64,000 nt of DNA from the NCBI GenBank assembly GCA_003864495.1, contig ML133365.1:4223856-4287855 (forward strand), read 5' to 3'. Shown here piece by piece: positions 27,601 to 41,300 of this stretch. Source of the DNA: Nemopilema nomurai (taxonomy: Eukaryota > Cnidaria > Scyphozoa > Rhizostomeae > Rhizostomatidae). How positions within the stretch are numbered: the first letter of the stretch is position 1; every line of letters starts with the position of its first letter. The notes beneath the pieces were generated by a model. The model searched no databases, was not told the DNA's origin, and saw only the letters and a program-made list of their open reading frames with translations. Both the position numbers and the translations under genes were made by a program.

Positions 27601-30600
27601 TTTTTACATTGTGGGGCCTTTGAAAAAATAAATGTCCCCATCAGTAATTATATTGGTATTTAACCTTTTTCTGTTTGAGGTCGATCCAAATTCAGATCAA
27701 TCCCATTTTAGATTAACCCCCTTTCACGTTAAAGTGGGCAACAGGAAACATTTTTGCACCTATTAGCAGCTTTAGTGCTGCTAGAATCATTCTAGAGTCA
27801 TTTATGTCAGTGGTGGATGCATCTCTAAATTGTTTACAGTTTCTGCCTATCCTTATGTAACTAGTGTTTAAGGTTAATAAATTTTGGTCAATTCTTACCT
27901 TAGTTGTCCATTTTGTATTTATTTACTGAATATAAAGTGTCAGTTCTAGGCTTGTTTTTTCTTAAGTAAGACAAAAATATTCTATTATATATATTCTATG
28001 CACATTGGGTCAAATAACGTAAAAACGACCTTTCGTTTTTTTTAAAACAAATTGATTGTTAGTTATTATTTTGGTTCGAAAACGCCCAAACCTAAGTAAT
28101 GCTTCCCCAGTTGGTCTGATATTCAAACTCTTTTAGTCCCGACCCCCTGGCATTTACAAGCAGGGCTATTTGAAGGAATTGTGGGATCGCTTTGGCAGTG
28201 GGGCTATGGATGCACCAAATGCCCCCCTGCTGCCGGATTGGTGCTACGAGGAGGAGGACGGGAGCGACGATGATGATGGCGGTTTCCGTGGCAACAAGCG
28301 CGGTCATCGTGATTATGACGACGCGAGGTTTATGGACGGAGAGGAAAGGCCCAAGAAGAGGCGAAAGGAGCACCACGTCAAGGTATGGGCATTCTCCACG
28401 TGGCAATTCATTTCTCCATAGCTCTCGAGGGCTAAGACGTTAGGCCTTTGAACGGTGATAAGACCAAGATTATCGCCCCAGTCTTCTTTGCTGTGTTCTC
28501 CCCTACTGTACAGAAAAGCCAACTAATTAGCAATGTCTTGTGGTGCGATCAGATAGAAGCGCCTTGTTTTTGAATACGTTTTTTGTATAAATTCGACCTC
28601 CTTGCATCCAGGATTGAGCATTGCTTGAAAGGGTAAAGTGGGTAGTCCAAAATCACTCAATAACATATCCTGGGTTTTCAATGCTATTTTGACAATTTCT
28701 GACACTGAATCGAAATCAAAACATTCAGATATAGGAAGGCAAGCACCATCTTTCAGTCTTTGGAAAGACGGAGGAAGGCATTTGATGAATTTGCTGAAAT
28801 GATTAGCGTTGATGAAAATCGTCGCAAGAAACTTTTCAGTTGGCTTTGCTCTTTGCCGCTTTGCATTTGCGTGAAATCGGAATATCATGTCTTTCAGGAT
28901 GCGAAATTCGTCGATGGAGTACACGGTGTTACAGCAGTCCATTCTCCCCGTTGCGAAGAGCTGCAAGACATTTGCCAAGAAATGTGCAACTGGGATAGGT
29001 ACTGCAATTAGTCTGTCGTTCGTCTCGATCTATAATAGCTTAATTAGAGCCATTTGCGGAACGATGCTTTTAGTAAGTGTTTTTAATCAATTACGAATAG
29101 AAGAAGTCCATCAATGAAAAATAAAAATCAAACACCCTTAATGTAGCTTGATCAAATGTAGAATGTAGACTTTTGCAGAATTTTTTCTTCAAAGAAGATA
29201 GTTGGTAAATTACCATCAATACTTTTTAAAGGCAGTAGTATGAATTGGTAGTAAAACGTCCTTGTTAAATATCGAAATTCTATGATATTAGAAGGATCAC
29301 AGGCTACCTGCGTGGTAGGGAGAACATTTTATTTTCTCATCCAAAAAACTCTTAGTTCTGCTATATCCTGTCATCCATCATATTTTTCCCTGCAGAAATA
29401 AAGGTTTTTCCCTGTTATAAAGATTGTTCACTGCAGAAATAAAGGTTTTTCCCTGCAGAAACAAAGATTTTTCCCTGCAGAAACAAAGATTTTTCCCTGC
29501 AGAAATAAAGATTTTTCCACTGATAAAAGACAGCAATTTTATTCATTCATATGTGTTAGTTACGATCCTGTGTGTTTGATCATATTGACGTTGCCTTGCA
29601 GACTCAATTTCCCAGGATGTCAGCCGGTGTCTTTGGACAGGAACAACCTCCGCTACCTGGCGGAAAAGCCCTACAAAGTTAGCTGGAAAGCAGATGGCAC
29701 AAGGCAAGTGCCTTGGATTCTACGTAATCGCTAATTGCTCTCTGACCTGAACTATAGTAAAATTAAAGATGAAGTACTCATTTTTGACCTAAGTTCACCT
29801 TTGATCGCTGTTGACCTTTCATCATCCTTCGCCTTCCATCACCTTTGCGTTACAGTGAACCAAATAGTTCTAGGCGTTTCTCTCGCAAAGTTGGGTAACG
29901 ATAATTGGTAGATTGATAAAACAAGATGTAACATATAACAAGATTTAACATATAACAAGATATTGATGTAACAAACACCAACAGAAATGGTCAGGCAACT
30001 CCAGCTCCACTAATTACAATAAATGAAATTGTGGTCTTCCTCAAAAATTGCGGTCTTCCTCAAAAATTGCGGTCTTCCTAAAAAATTATAGTTAGAAAGT
30101 CCAGTTGTCGATTAACTCAATTTATTTGGTTTCACTTATATTTTAATATACAATAAATGTTATGTATTTAATTTTGTTTGTTTCTTTCATGAAATTAACA
30201 GAGATAAACAGAGGTTGATACAGCAGAAATTATAAAGTTGTACACGCTCTCGTTTACTTGCACCAGCAAATATATTTCATTTTATTGCTTCTCAAAAGCT
30301 GGTGAGATAATTGTTAATATTTGACTTCAAGTTCAAGAGCAGAAGTCAAGGAAGCATTCTTTTACGGTTTTTTATGTAGTTACTAATGCATGGCTAACTA
30401 GACTTTTTTTCCTAGATATATGATGATGATTAACGGACCAAGAGAGACGTTCTTGTTTGATCGCGATAACAGTGTGTTTTGTGCCCCTGGCTTAACGTTT
30501 CCTCAACGAAAGAATCTAAACGACCACATAACCGATACGCTGTTGGACGGGGTGAGTTTCTTTCCTGGCGTCGTCGACTCTGTTCTGTTTCGCCGAAGTT

Positions 30601-33600
30601 CTTTCCAACGATGAATATCTTTTTGGTTGGACACTCCTCAGTACATTAACAACGACTGTAATTGATTGCGGATGCACATACTTCTAGAAGGGATAGCATG
30701 TTCTCTCACTGTTTTCAGATGAAAGAGAAGATTTTGGTTTTTTGAAGGGGGAGCGGGAGAAGGGTGGGTGGCCAATCGATCATACGAAACCTCCAAGGGA
30801 GTATGTGCCATCGAAATCAAATATTTCAGTTAGTTGAAATTTGTGTTTCGAGGTATATCGTTTTTGTAAGTTCTGTTGATCCTTTCCGATTTGAGATTTG
30901 TACCACAAGATACCAAAAAGGTACGCTTTTGTCGTGCAATGGATGATTTTAGTGACAAAGCTCTTTATCGAAAATAATAAACTTTTTCTTGATTAATAGG
31001 AGCTAGTTATGGACAAAGAAGGAGATCAGTTTCACCCAAGATTTCTTATTTATGACATCGTTAAGTTCCAGGTAAAGTTTGCACTTTGATTTGTTTCTGT
31101 ATGATAACTAATGTTCTTTTAGATGTTTTCATCAAATAAACCTGCTCCATTGGTGGACACCCAGTACTTAAAAGTATAAGGACTAGCTCAAATGTTTAAG
31201 GTGGATTGGTGGATGGATTCGATAAATGTACAAGCGTTGGATTATTTCCAAATGTGACAGAATGAGTGCAGCTTTTTAAAAAAGAACCTTTATTTGAATG
31301 AGACTAAAAGCCAAGGAGATGAAAAAAAAGTTTGCTTCTAATACTTACCTCTCAAACGGTCTAATGTAATTAATGCTAGCTTCAAGTCATCAGATATTTC
31401 AATGTTGAGCAATCATAAAGTGTTTTTTGTGCTATTATTTGTCTTTTTATAGACAATGCTCCTTCTGTTTTTTGTCTATGCTGATTAACCGAATAACCAT
31501 AACCAGGAACCTCTTTTTACAGGGTCAGGACGTGGGTCAAACGGATCTTGATCGGAGGTTTCTTTGCATTGACAAAGAAATCATAGGCCCAAGAAATCAA
31601 CTTGTATGTTGAAGATTTAATACCGTATCTTTATGTTTATCACATTTCCATCTGAACAAGTAGAACCATCGATATTCCTTTCTGCCATTCCCACTTGATA
31701 GTTCAGAGCACTTGTTACAGTTTGGTGACAAAAAGCTGGATTCGTCAAATTCCGCACCATTCTAGTTCAACTTTAGTTCAACGTTAAATTAACACTCGAA
31801 TTATTGCGAGATTCCTGTAGCAAAAAGGAACTTTGGAAAATATGAACATTTTCTGGAGAGGAAAAAGACTGATATTCTAAAAAGGACTTTCTGTTTTCAG
31901 TTCTATGATTCTCTCCATTTGTAGGCACAAGAAGGCCGACTGAATAAGCTGGGCGAACCATTTAGTATTCGAAAAAAGGAATTCTACAATTTAGAACACG
32001 CTCAGTGGATTCTTGAGAAACTCATCCCAAAAATCACACATGAAACGGATGGCCTGGTTTTCCAGCCATCAAAAGATGTATGCTTCCCTTATTCTTTGAA
32101 ACAGTTCGTAGTTCCATGCCTTTCACCTTTGCATGTCATCAAATTGTTGCATAAAGATGGCAAGATGTAGCGCTAATATTCATTTTCTTGTCAGTCGCAA
32201 GAATTTTGCTGGACCATGTAATACTTTGTTGCTTTTTGCTTGTAGATGCCAACATATTGATAGAGCTTGTATACTCAACGTATCTCTTTTTCTTTAAATT
32301 TAAAACGAATTGAAGTTAAAAGGGGGCTTAGATTGTTAAGCTGAGAATCTGCTTATCATATCCACCTGAGGGGTTATCATTTACCTCCAATGCTAGTTTG
32401 ACTGTTTTATAGAGCATCACTGCCTATAGCTGTGCAATCTGTTTTCTCTAGACATACGTCTTTGGGCAGTGCCCGTTCGTCTTGAAGTGGAAGCCATCAG
32501 ATCTGAATTCGGTCGACTTTCAGTTGCAGATTAAAACCGTCAAGCAAGAAGGGTAAGTGGTATCGGCGCTAGAAGTCAAATTCAATTCAAGCGAATTTCT
32601 CTATTGAGAAAGTCGAAATGAAATTCCTTAACCGATTTAGCAATACGTGAACATTTTGTACGAACAGTGTTACAGGAATAACTGCTACTCACTACAGTTC
32701 AGCTTTCTCTATTTGCTAGTCTGTTCGCCGCGTTCTCATATCTGTGTTTGACGCATAATGGGGCATGTAACATGCTAGCATTGTCATTCAAAAACTTGTC
32801 GCCCTAGAGTTAAGCAGCATCAGAGCCGTGCATTCATTTTGAGTTTAGCTGGATATGATATTTCGTATCCACCAAGCGTCCACTTTTAAATGATCCTATC
32901 TACCATCTATCTTTTCTGCGCAGATGCCTTCCAGAGAAAATCGGTGCATTATGCGTCCAAAGTCTTGATGTCCCATTTGCCACTATCAAGGTTCGTGTGT
33001 GCCACTTCCAGGCTCAGTTACTCGTATCATAAATCTGCTTTATGCTAATGATTAATTTGCTCTCCATCTCACGCGTCCTGTATGGTGCACCCAAAAGCCC
33101 TAAGGAATTCGGATCCCTTTTGCTCATTTGGCTACAAGCAAAACTAATCTTTCAGTAAGTTCAATTGACAATGATGTGAGATTTTCGACATGGAATAGCC
33201 AATGGATTCCTACTACGCAAAACATGAATGTTTTCAATTTTAACCTAGCTATGTCATTTCTTTGTTATATTTAATAATACTATTCTTCATTGCTTTCGTT
33301 GTATCGTGTTAATAGCCTTTCAGCTATTAATGATGAAATGTTATGTGCAATGCTAGATCACCCCAGAGCTGAGACATTTCGATAAGCGAATTATCGAATG
33401 CTGCTGGACAGGAAAGGAGTGGAAGTTCATGCGGTTGAGAGAGGACAAGAGTTTCCCCAATACCTACAACACCGCCCTAAGTAACTATTCATGTTCATCA
33501 TCACTCAGTTTTTCATTGTTTTGTTAATTCGCAGAGTTTTGAGGGATTCTAATTGGGGATGCCAATAGGCCCAGTCCTAAGATGCTTCTTTCTATAAACA

Positions 33601-34111
33601 CTTTCAATTGAAGTTTTATGTATCGATACCACGTTACGACGTACTGATATAGTGACGTATTGAGGAAAATTGATGTAAAAGGCTTAGTTAGCACATTCAT
33701 AATGATGGCCATATCACACCAGGTCGACAACATTGATTACAATAACAGTATATCTTCATTTCCAAAAAGTAGGGTACGCTAACAATGAAACAATATGTCA
33801 AAAGCTGGCACGTCAGAGACCAAAGGTCGAGGTTCAAAAGACAGGGGTCAGGGTCATAGTTCACCATTAAGTAAAATTTTAACTAGAACTTCAAATTAAA
33901 AAAGCTCGCAAACGCTTTCGGCAGGTAATAAGTTCTAATTGTTAAACTTTGTTGTCATATGCAAGGCTATTCACATTTTTTAACTCCTCCCTTGCCAGGT
34001 GTATGCGAGTCGATCAAACATCCTGTAACAAAAGAGATGCTGCTTGACGTCATTACAAAGCATCGCTATCGACAGGAGCATCACCAAAATCAAGGCGGAC
34101 ACCATGGCTAG
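24642..34111 (+). CDS. RNGTT: mRNA-capping enzyme (RNA triphosphatase + guanylyltransferase)
   Basis: This bifunctional nuclear enzyme removes the gamma phosphate from nascent Pol II transcripts and adds GMP. Seventeen exons: 24642-24696, 25952-26061, 26482-26585, 26884-26972, 27084-27159, 27511-27541, 28137-28382, 28898-28998, 29602-29703, 30416-30551, 31000-31071, 31523-31603, 31925-32077, 32452-32552, 32924-32990, 33357-33480, 33999-34111. They total 587 codons in matching phase (586 residues; human 597). The triphosphatase domain starts [11 protein letters not shown] and has the cysteine-phosphatase loop [10 protein letters not shown] (nucleophile Cys123). An acidic then basic linker follows at about residues 180-237. 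The nucleotidyltransferase motif is KADG with Lys300 as the GMP-accepting residue, then [29 protein letters not shown] and the motif ending [17 protein letters not shown]. Intron 9 has a GC donor (GCAAGT). All key residues are present, so it looks functional. Confidence 0.96.
24771..24804. repeat. 34-bp near-perfect palindrome
   Basis: An inverted repeat centred on AGATCT in RNGTT intron 1; the arms read CTGATCTCTATAAAAG and CTTTTATAAAGATCAG, with one mismatch pair. It could form a cruciform or be the remnant of a small foldback element. Confidence 0.85.
29384..29520 (+). repeat. About 21-bp tandem repeat of acceptor-like units
   Basis: About six imperfect copies of TTTTTCCCTGCAGAAAYAAAG in RNGTT intron 8, ending about 80 bases before exon 9. 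Most copies contain a pyrimidine run followed by CTGCAG, resembling a 3' splice site. Confidence 0.85.
30017..30086. repeat. 20-bp tandem repeat, three copies
   Basis: The unit ATTGCGGTCTTCCTCAAAAA is repeated about three times, with the last copy degenerate, in RNGTT intron 9. No function is evident. Confidence 0.8.
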
Positions 34112-35489
34112 AGAATGCAAATCTGTATACATTTGATGCCCGTTTGATGAGAGGAGGATACGATGAACAGAGTAACAAAGTGGCATCTTGATTGGCAGGC
34201 AGTATTGTTGAAGTCAGCAATCGGACAGATACACTGCACTGAAGTGTGGAGAGCAGAGCGCCGTCATCCAAGGCAATGTGACAAAGCCATCGCTTCTTAA
34301 TATGATCTGCTACGTCTGTTTGTATGAGTCAGCGGTACTAGAATAGAAATATTAAATAGAACGGTTTAGGAAACTGACGGGAAAGCACGGATGTAGGAAA
34401 TACGACATATTCTGTCATTTTTCGAATCCCGTGTTTTTTACTTTTGCAAATGTGTCCAGGTATTTTAGATCCTCAGAGGAAACTTCCAAATGCTGGGAGC
34501 ACTGAGATCATGTGAAAAATGTCGACCAGGTTTCTTGCAGAGCACGTGTTGCGAAAGGTTTCAGGAGCTTTGATGATCACTGTGAGTTCTAAGGGTGGGT
34601 GGGGAATTTATTCGGCAGCCTCGATTCAAGATTCGCGCAGGCAAGCCATGTGACTTCAATAAGACATCTTTGTCATCACCTGCATTGGCTCTTGGCCCTC
34701 TTTGCAAAATGTAATTTTTTGTATAACAGAGCTACACTTTGAAAGGTTTCTAGTCAGGTCCTGGGGAACTAAACAGAAATGTAAACAGAAGCCCAATGAA
34801 AAGGTTGTTGTCAGGACACGTAGTGGTGTTTTTTTTGCTTGTTTAGTCCCCAAACTAAAGCCCCATTTTCTAGTCATAATTTTGGTACTAGAAACACATA
34901 TATGAATCACCGGGTTCTCTTTTGATGTCACCTTGTGTGTCATGTTTTCGATGGGTAGCTTTTCATTCCTTTTTTTCACTGTCTCTTGCGTGGCTACCAA
35001 CTTTAATCGCACCCCCCCCCCCCCCCTCTTTGCTTCACCACTTCTTGTAATGAGTATTTCACACATGTACAGGCGTTTGAACATCCAATGAAAGTGAGAT
35101 TCTAAAAACCGTATAATTTTAAGCCAAGCAAAATTCTAGGACAGAGATGTGACACAAGTTCTTTAGAGGTTCATCCCAAAAATTCGGCATCGGCTGTGGA
35201 GAAATGCCACAGTCAGAGTTTAGTTTTCGGAAAGCTCTACAGTGCCTGATATACCTGTTCGAGATATGCACTCTGGTATGACGATCTAGATCTGTTTCGT
35301 TATGCTTCTTGGCTCCTTGTTGCGTCTAATGTTTTGTGCATCGAGTCGGTATGTTGTTTGTCAGTGATTTGCAAACAGTCTTTCTTGTACGTGCCAGAAT
35401 TTGCAGGATTCTCGTGTTTGTGTATGTGTGTATCAATTTTTCATGAGACTTTCTTAAGATGTGATTGAAAGGACAGTGCAAACAGTACC
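34112..35489. other. RNGTT 3' flank
   Basis: Probable 3' UTR and downstream intergenic DNA. It contains a 15-base C run at 35012-35026. An imperfect hairpin is formed by GGGGAACTAAACA (near 34765) and TGTTTAGTCCCC (near 34850). No coding exon is supported. Confidence 0.4.
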
Positions 35490-36640
35490 TTCCCTTTATT
35501 CTCCATCCCTTTATTCTCCTCCCTCTTCATCCTCCTTACCCTTATCCTCCTTCCCCTTCATCCTCCTCTTTCTTCATTCACCCCTTATCTTTCCCCCTTC
35601 ATCCTCCTCCCCCTTCATTCTCCTCCTCTTCTCCCCCCTCTTCATCCTCCTCTCCCTTCACCCTTCTTCCCCTATCACCACCCCCCTCTCCCTTCACCCT
35701 TCTTCCCCTATCACCCTCCTCCCGCTTCATTCTCCCCCTCACCTCCCCCCATCATCATCCTCCTTTTTCTTCATTCCCCCTCACCTTCCCCCATCATCAT
35801 CCTCCTTTTTCTTCATTCCCCCCTCACCTTCCCCCATCATCATCCTCCTTTTTCTTCATTCCCCCCTCACCTCCCCCATCATCATCCTCCTTTTTCTTCA
35901 TTCCCCCCACCTTCCCCATCATCATCCTCCTTTTTCTTCATTCCCCCCTCACCTCCCCCATCATCATCCTCCTTTTTCTTCATTCCCCCCTCACCTTCCC
36001 CATCATCATCCTCCTTTTTCTTCATTCCCCCCTCACCTCCCCCCATCATCATCCTCCTTTTTCTTCATTCCCCCTCACCTTCCCCCATCATCATCCTCCT
36101 TTTTCTTCATCCCCCTCACCTTCCCCCATCATCATCCTCCTTTTTCTTCATTCCCCCTCACCTCCCCCCATCATCATCCTCCTTTTTCTTCATTCCCCCC
36201 TCACCTTCCCCCATCATCATCCTCCTTTTTCTTCATTCTCCCCTCACCTCCCCCATCATCATCCTCCTTTTTCTTCATTCCCCCTCACCTCCCCCATCAT
36301 CATCCTCCTTTTTCTTCATTCCCCCCACCTCCCCCCATCATCCTCCTTTTTCTTCATTCCCCCCTCACCTTCCCCCATCATCATCCTCCTCTCCCTTCAC
36401 CCTTCTTCCCCTATCATCCTCCTCCCGCTTCATTCCCTCTCACCTTCCCCCCTATCATCCTCCTCCGCTTCATTCTCCCCCTCACCTCCCCCACCATCAT
36501 CCTCCTCCCGCTTCATTCTCCCCCTACCTCCCCCACCATCATCCTCCTCCCGCTTTATTCTCCCCCTCACCTCCCCCTTCATCATCCTCCTTTTTCTTCA
36601 TTCCCCCCTCACCTTTCCCCCTTCATCCTGCTCAACCCGG
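35490..36640 (+). repeat. 1.15-kb polypyrimidine minisatellite
   Basis: The plus strand is almost entirely C and T with sparse A and almost no G. The centre (about 35745-36400) is a minisatellite of roughly 41-44 bp whose unit contains CCCCTCACCTTCCCCCATCA followed by TCATCCTCCTTTTTCTTCAT; the edges are looser TCC/TTC-rich copies. The strand bias removes stop codons, so two plus-strand frames stay open for about 400 codons. These are composition artefacts. Homopurine/homopyrimidine mirror tracts of this kind can form triplex (H-) DNA. Confidence 0.95.
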
Positions 36641-38373
36641 TTCTCCTGCTGGTGTTGTAGCGATCAGTGTTTTCAGGAATCCTTTTCGTTAATTAGAGCT
36701 CAGTTCTTCGATATTATATCAGTCTCGGTATGTTGATAGAATTATATATTTGATAAAGCTTAAAGGGTATGAAAGCTAATAATATTTTATGTGATTCAGT
36801 CACAACGTTTTCTAGATCTTTTGTTTCCGTCATTTACAATTGCAGTATCGAAGACACAGAGCCAGAACAGTCTGAAAATTGGCTTTGCAGAATTAAAATT
36901 AGTGTTTTATACATCAGCAAAAAGGTTTGCACATGTCAATTTCTGTAGGTCTATCAGACAAAGTAAGAAAATATCGATCTTTTGCGATTGGTGCTGAGTT
37001 TTCGTTTGCTGTTTGTTGAATAATCTAGAATGGAAGAAGAAGATCTCATTAAAAGTTAGCGGAACTCAAACGCTCCAATGAAGTCAAGGTACATGTGATT
37101 TGTGATACCATAGTCCCGAATTCCGAAATAACTTGTATCCTCAAGTATGATGATAAATATAGTGATAGGAATATAAAGCGTGTTAGGGGAAAGTTGGATA
37201 AAAGAGAGCCAGGGGCACAACAGGACTCGAGGCCCATGTTGACGGCCTAACTCTAATTAGACAGTCATGATGTTTTAGATTAAAAACAGGATTCGCCCCT
37301 TACTTGCATCAAGTATAGTTGCTTGTGAGTTGGTTAGTGCTTTCACAACACCGATGATCACGCACAACATTTGCTGGCCTATAGCATCTAGGGACAAAAA
37401 TGGGCTGTCGGAAAATGATATCTTTCAACGCCTTCCTACCAATGCCTTGTGATTGGAACAGCAATTTGTAACTATACTTAAGAATATTATATTTTTGTGC
37501 TGATAAGACTTCTGATATTGGAAAACTCTCGCTTTTGAGAGGAATGTTGGTAAGAAGGGCATCATGATCATCTTTGAGTTCGAGGGGCCTAAATATAGAG
37601 ATGAACGGCTAAAGAGCAATGTCTAAACGAATGTTATCAATGATTGAAGATTAGAGATTAACCAGAAGGGCAAACCTCGGTGCTGAGAATCCTCATGCAT
37701 GCATCAACTCAAAACGAGGCCTGAAATTCAACTAAACTGTAAATATGATTAGACCATATTAATATGAAATTCAGCCAATCAAAGATTTAACCGCTATGCT
37801 GTAAATATGCGAACAAGTGCTTTGCAGTAGACAACTTCACAATAGCTAGAAATATCGGAAATAGAAACTGAAAATAATATGCACATTTTTATCAATTTGT
37901 TACGGTCAAGCATCTAAACACACAAACAATGCCTTCATCAAAAGCATTTTCACCAACACTGCCTTGTGAACACCTTGTGTACAAATGAAATTGCTTGCAA
38001 TCAAATGGAACGATTTCTGCAAATATAATTTGAAATGGTCAGCCCATGGTAACTACTGCTTCAATGGGGGTTTCGTGTTCCCTGTTGACATTTTAAACCT
38101 TCTATGTGAATAGAAAGAACAATCTTACTAAACCTTTCCCAATTTGCTTCGTATCCAGAAAACATCAAATTGGCGTACGAAGCTCCATTGGAAACATTAA
38201 TCTCAATTTGACGTCACAATCAAGTGAAGCAAGCGAAATGTATAAGAGCTTGCGCATCAATGAAATTGTTCATGCTTCGGTTTTTACAACTGTGAGCATC
38301 GGTGCACATTCACTCGTGAGTTTGCACTTGCTATTTTTGTTCTCGTGTTTATACGGGTGCAAGGAACGACGAA
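36641..38373. other. Intergenic, upstream of the coiled-coil gene
   Basis: AT-rich sequence with no supported exon. The last few hundred bases must carry the promoter and 5' UTR of the gene starting at 38374; TATAAG near 38241 is a weak TATA-like candidate. Confidence 0.35.
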
Positions 38374-41300
38374 ATGTCGAGTTTTGGTACGGACGGCAGC
38401 GCCCGCTGTTGGGTGTGCTTTAATAAGGGCGAGAACCGGTTCTTCAACGGTCCCGCCGCGCTGGATGTCCACAAGAAGATGGTGCACGCACCACGCTACA
38501 AGCTGGACACCAGCCCTAAAGCAGATGCAAGTTGGTATTTGCATGCCAAGGAATACGCATCTGGTGACGATACCGGTTTTAATGGTAAGTACTTTCGTGT
38601 TTCTAAGTTTCATGGGATCAATTTATAACTGCTTAAACAATCAAAAATCAACACCAGCATGACTCTGGACCACTGGTTGGAGAAACAGAACTACAAAAAA
38701 GAACTTTCCATTTCAATCACCTTTCCTTCCCGGATTTAAAATAATGTTTCTAGCCTGCAAGGCCCTCTTTTGACTTTTGTCCTTGAGTTTCTTCCAATTT
38801 GATATCTTCTTCAACATAAAACAAAGAAAACATCATTTTACTGTTTAATACATGGAAATTCAGGTTTTTCAGGGATTGGTGAGCTTTCACAATCGTACCT
38901 TATTATTATAAATTAGGATTGATAATGGCTAACATATTACGTCTTCTTCTACTAGGTACATTTTCAAGCAACATTGGTACGCCTTCAAAGTTGGGCATTG
39001 TATCTTTCAAGCAGCTTGAAAATACCAAGAGAAGACTGCGTTTTCAAGACCAAACAGCAGAAGGTTCTTCTGCAGGCTTTCATATTTCTAAAGTTGGACA
39101 GGAACTCGAGAACGGAGCAGACTACGAGATCAAATGTCTCAAAACTAGGTAAATAAAGCTTTTGTGATGGAACTATAAGGCTCCATTATAACTAACCTCT
39201 TCACAGTTTATGGATGATCATTTTCCCAGTTGTCTAAAAGCGACTTTATTATGTACATAGGATTAAGGAAGCTCAGGATGAGATCAATGCTAGAAAGACG
39301 GTCGTGCAAAAGCTTCAAGAAGGTCTTGATCAAGCACAGAAGAAAGAGATGGAGTTCCTGGTCAAAGAGACACAGATGGACGGGGAGCTCCAGGCAGCCA
39401 AAAGACAGCTGAAGATTGCCACAAACGAGCTCCACCAGGCCATGGGTAAGCACGCAATAACCAGACTTACGCTTACAAAAGACAGTTCCTCGTCATTTAT
39501 TACATTTAAGAAGAATGTCAAAGACTTTGTCTAGGAAGAAGCTTTACTGAAAGTTAATCTTTTAAAAATGGACAAAAGTCTCCCAATGAAACTGTGTGCT
39601 TTGACGACAAGAAAACTTCGAAAGTGTTATAAATTAGCTAAAGTAATCAAAAGGTCAATGAATGACTTAGGAAAGATAAAAGTTTTCGCTTAGGTAAAAG
39701 TTTGTTTTAAAAAGCGCATTCTCTTACAGATGTGGTCCAAAGTGAAAGGAAAGAGAAAATAGAGATGCAGCAAATGATGGAAAGTCGACTAAATTTGCAA
39801 AAACAGCATATAATCAAGCTGAAAGAAGAGCTTGACAAGGAAAAGCTTGTAAGTAATGATGCCATCTTTGTGTTGTCATCATTAACTACATTGTAAAATC
39901 AGTGAAGAGAAACTCATTCTTGATTGGTGACGAATGATATACCTATGAATCAAAATATTGCTTAGAAAGATTTTCAGTTATTTTACAAAAGAGTAAGTTC
40001 TTACCAAAGAGTGATTAACAAAGCTCCTATTCTCGTACGGAATATTAATAAAAGCTATCTGGTCTTCAGCTATAAATTCTCTTCAAAACTCCAGCACGGA
40101 TAACTTTAAAGTTTTATGATTTTTACAAAGATGTCAAAACAATTGGAGCATGACAACGAAGAAATGATTCAGGTCAAGAGAAAAGTCAATCAGATGGAGA
40201 AAGAACTGATGATGGAGAAACGACTGAAGCTCGAAGCAAAGCAGAGCAAAGAAGAATGCCAGGCAGAGATCGACGAGCTGATGTACGAAAATGAAGAAAT
40301 CAAAAAGATGATGAGACAGTATCGTCATGACCTCGAAAGACTTCATGACGAAAACAAATCTCTCATTGCTGATTATGACTCCATGCTGGACAGAGCTGAC
40401 AACCAAGATGCGGAGGAGCAGCTGCTTCTCATGCAAAAAGTCATGGAAGAGAAAATTGTAGAGGAAAGAAACAGCTTTTCTCTTGAAGTCGAGAGATGTC
40501 AACAGGAGACCGCGCAAGTCAGGAAAAAGTACAAGCAAACTGTTGCAGAGCTGGAAAAGACCAGATCTGAATTAGATGCAGCAGTATTATACAGACAAGA
40601 TGACATTGACAGACTCTTGAAAGACAAACAGGCTCTGAAACTTGATCTCAAGTCAAGAAAGGAAAAGCTGCAGAGCTTAGAATGCCATAATGACCAATTG
40701 TCAAGTCATCTAGAAGCCATGGAAAGACAGCTGATTGAATGTCAAAGTGGAAGAAGCACCAAAGATGTCGATACCTCATCTGAGCAAACTCATCTACAGA
40801 GGCAATTTCTTGATAAATGCAAAGAGATTGAGCATCTACAAAGCAAAATAGATGATTTGCAAGCTGCACACAATGATGGCAAAGCATGGAAGCTTCAAGA
40901 GGAACTTGACCAGATGAAGAAGGACCAGCTTGCAAGAAAAGAGCTAATGGCAGACATCGAAATGAAAAATGAAATGCTGACCGGAATGTTGAAAGAGGCT
41001 GAAAGACAACTGCAACAATTTGCAACATTCTCAAAAGAGCAAGAACAAAAATTTGAAGCAGCTTTTGCAAAAATGGAACAAGAGAACAATTCTCTAAAAA
41101 GACGTTTGGCAGAGACAGAATTTCAAGGCCATGAATCTTCAAAACAACTTTCACAGTTGGAAGAGCAAAACAAAGAGCTCAAGAAAAAACTTGATTACAG
41201 CATTGATCAAGAAAAGTTTGACTTAGTCCAAGAAGAACTCAATGAGGAAAAGTCAAAATTGGAGACTCTGTGGAAGGAAAAGGAAGGCCTTCAACTCTCA

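Noticed and set aside
34656..35084. 142-codon minus-strand frame downstream of RNGTT
   Set aside because: It includes a poly-Gly stretch from the C run and an imperfect hairpin; no family match.
35461..36736. Two overlapping plus-strand open frames of about 400 codons, rich in Pro, Ser and Phe
   Set aside because: They arise from the stop-free polypyrimidine minisatellite; both frames are equally open and neither has domain structure or splice signals.
38284..38613. 109-codon minus-strand frame antisense to the first exon of the coiled-coil gene
   Set aside because: A shadow of the real plus-strand zinc-finger exon.
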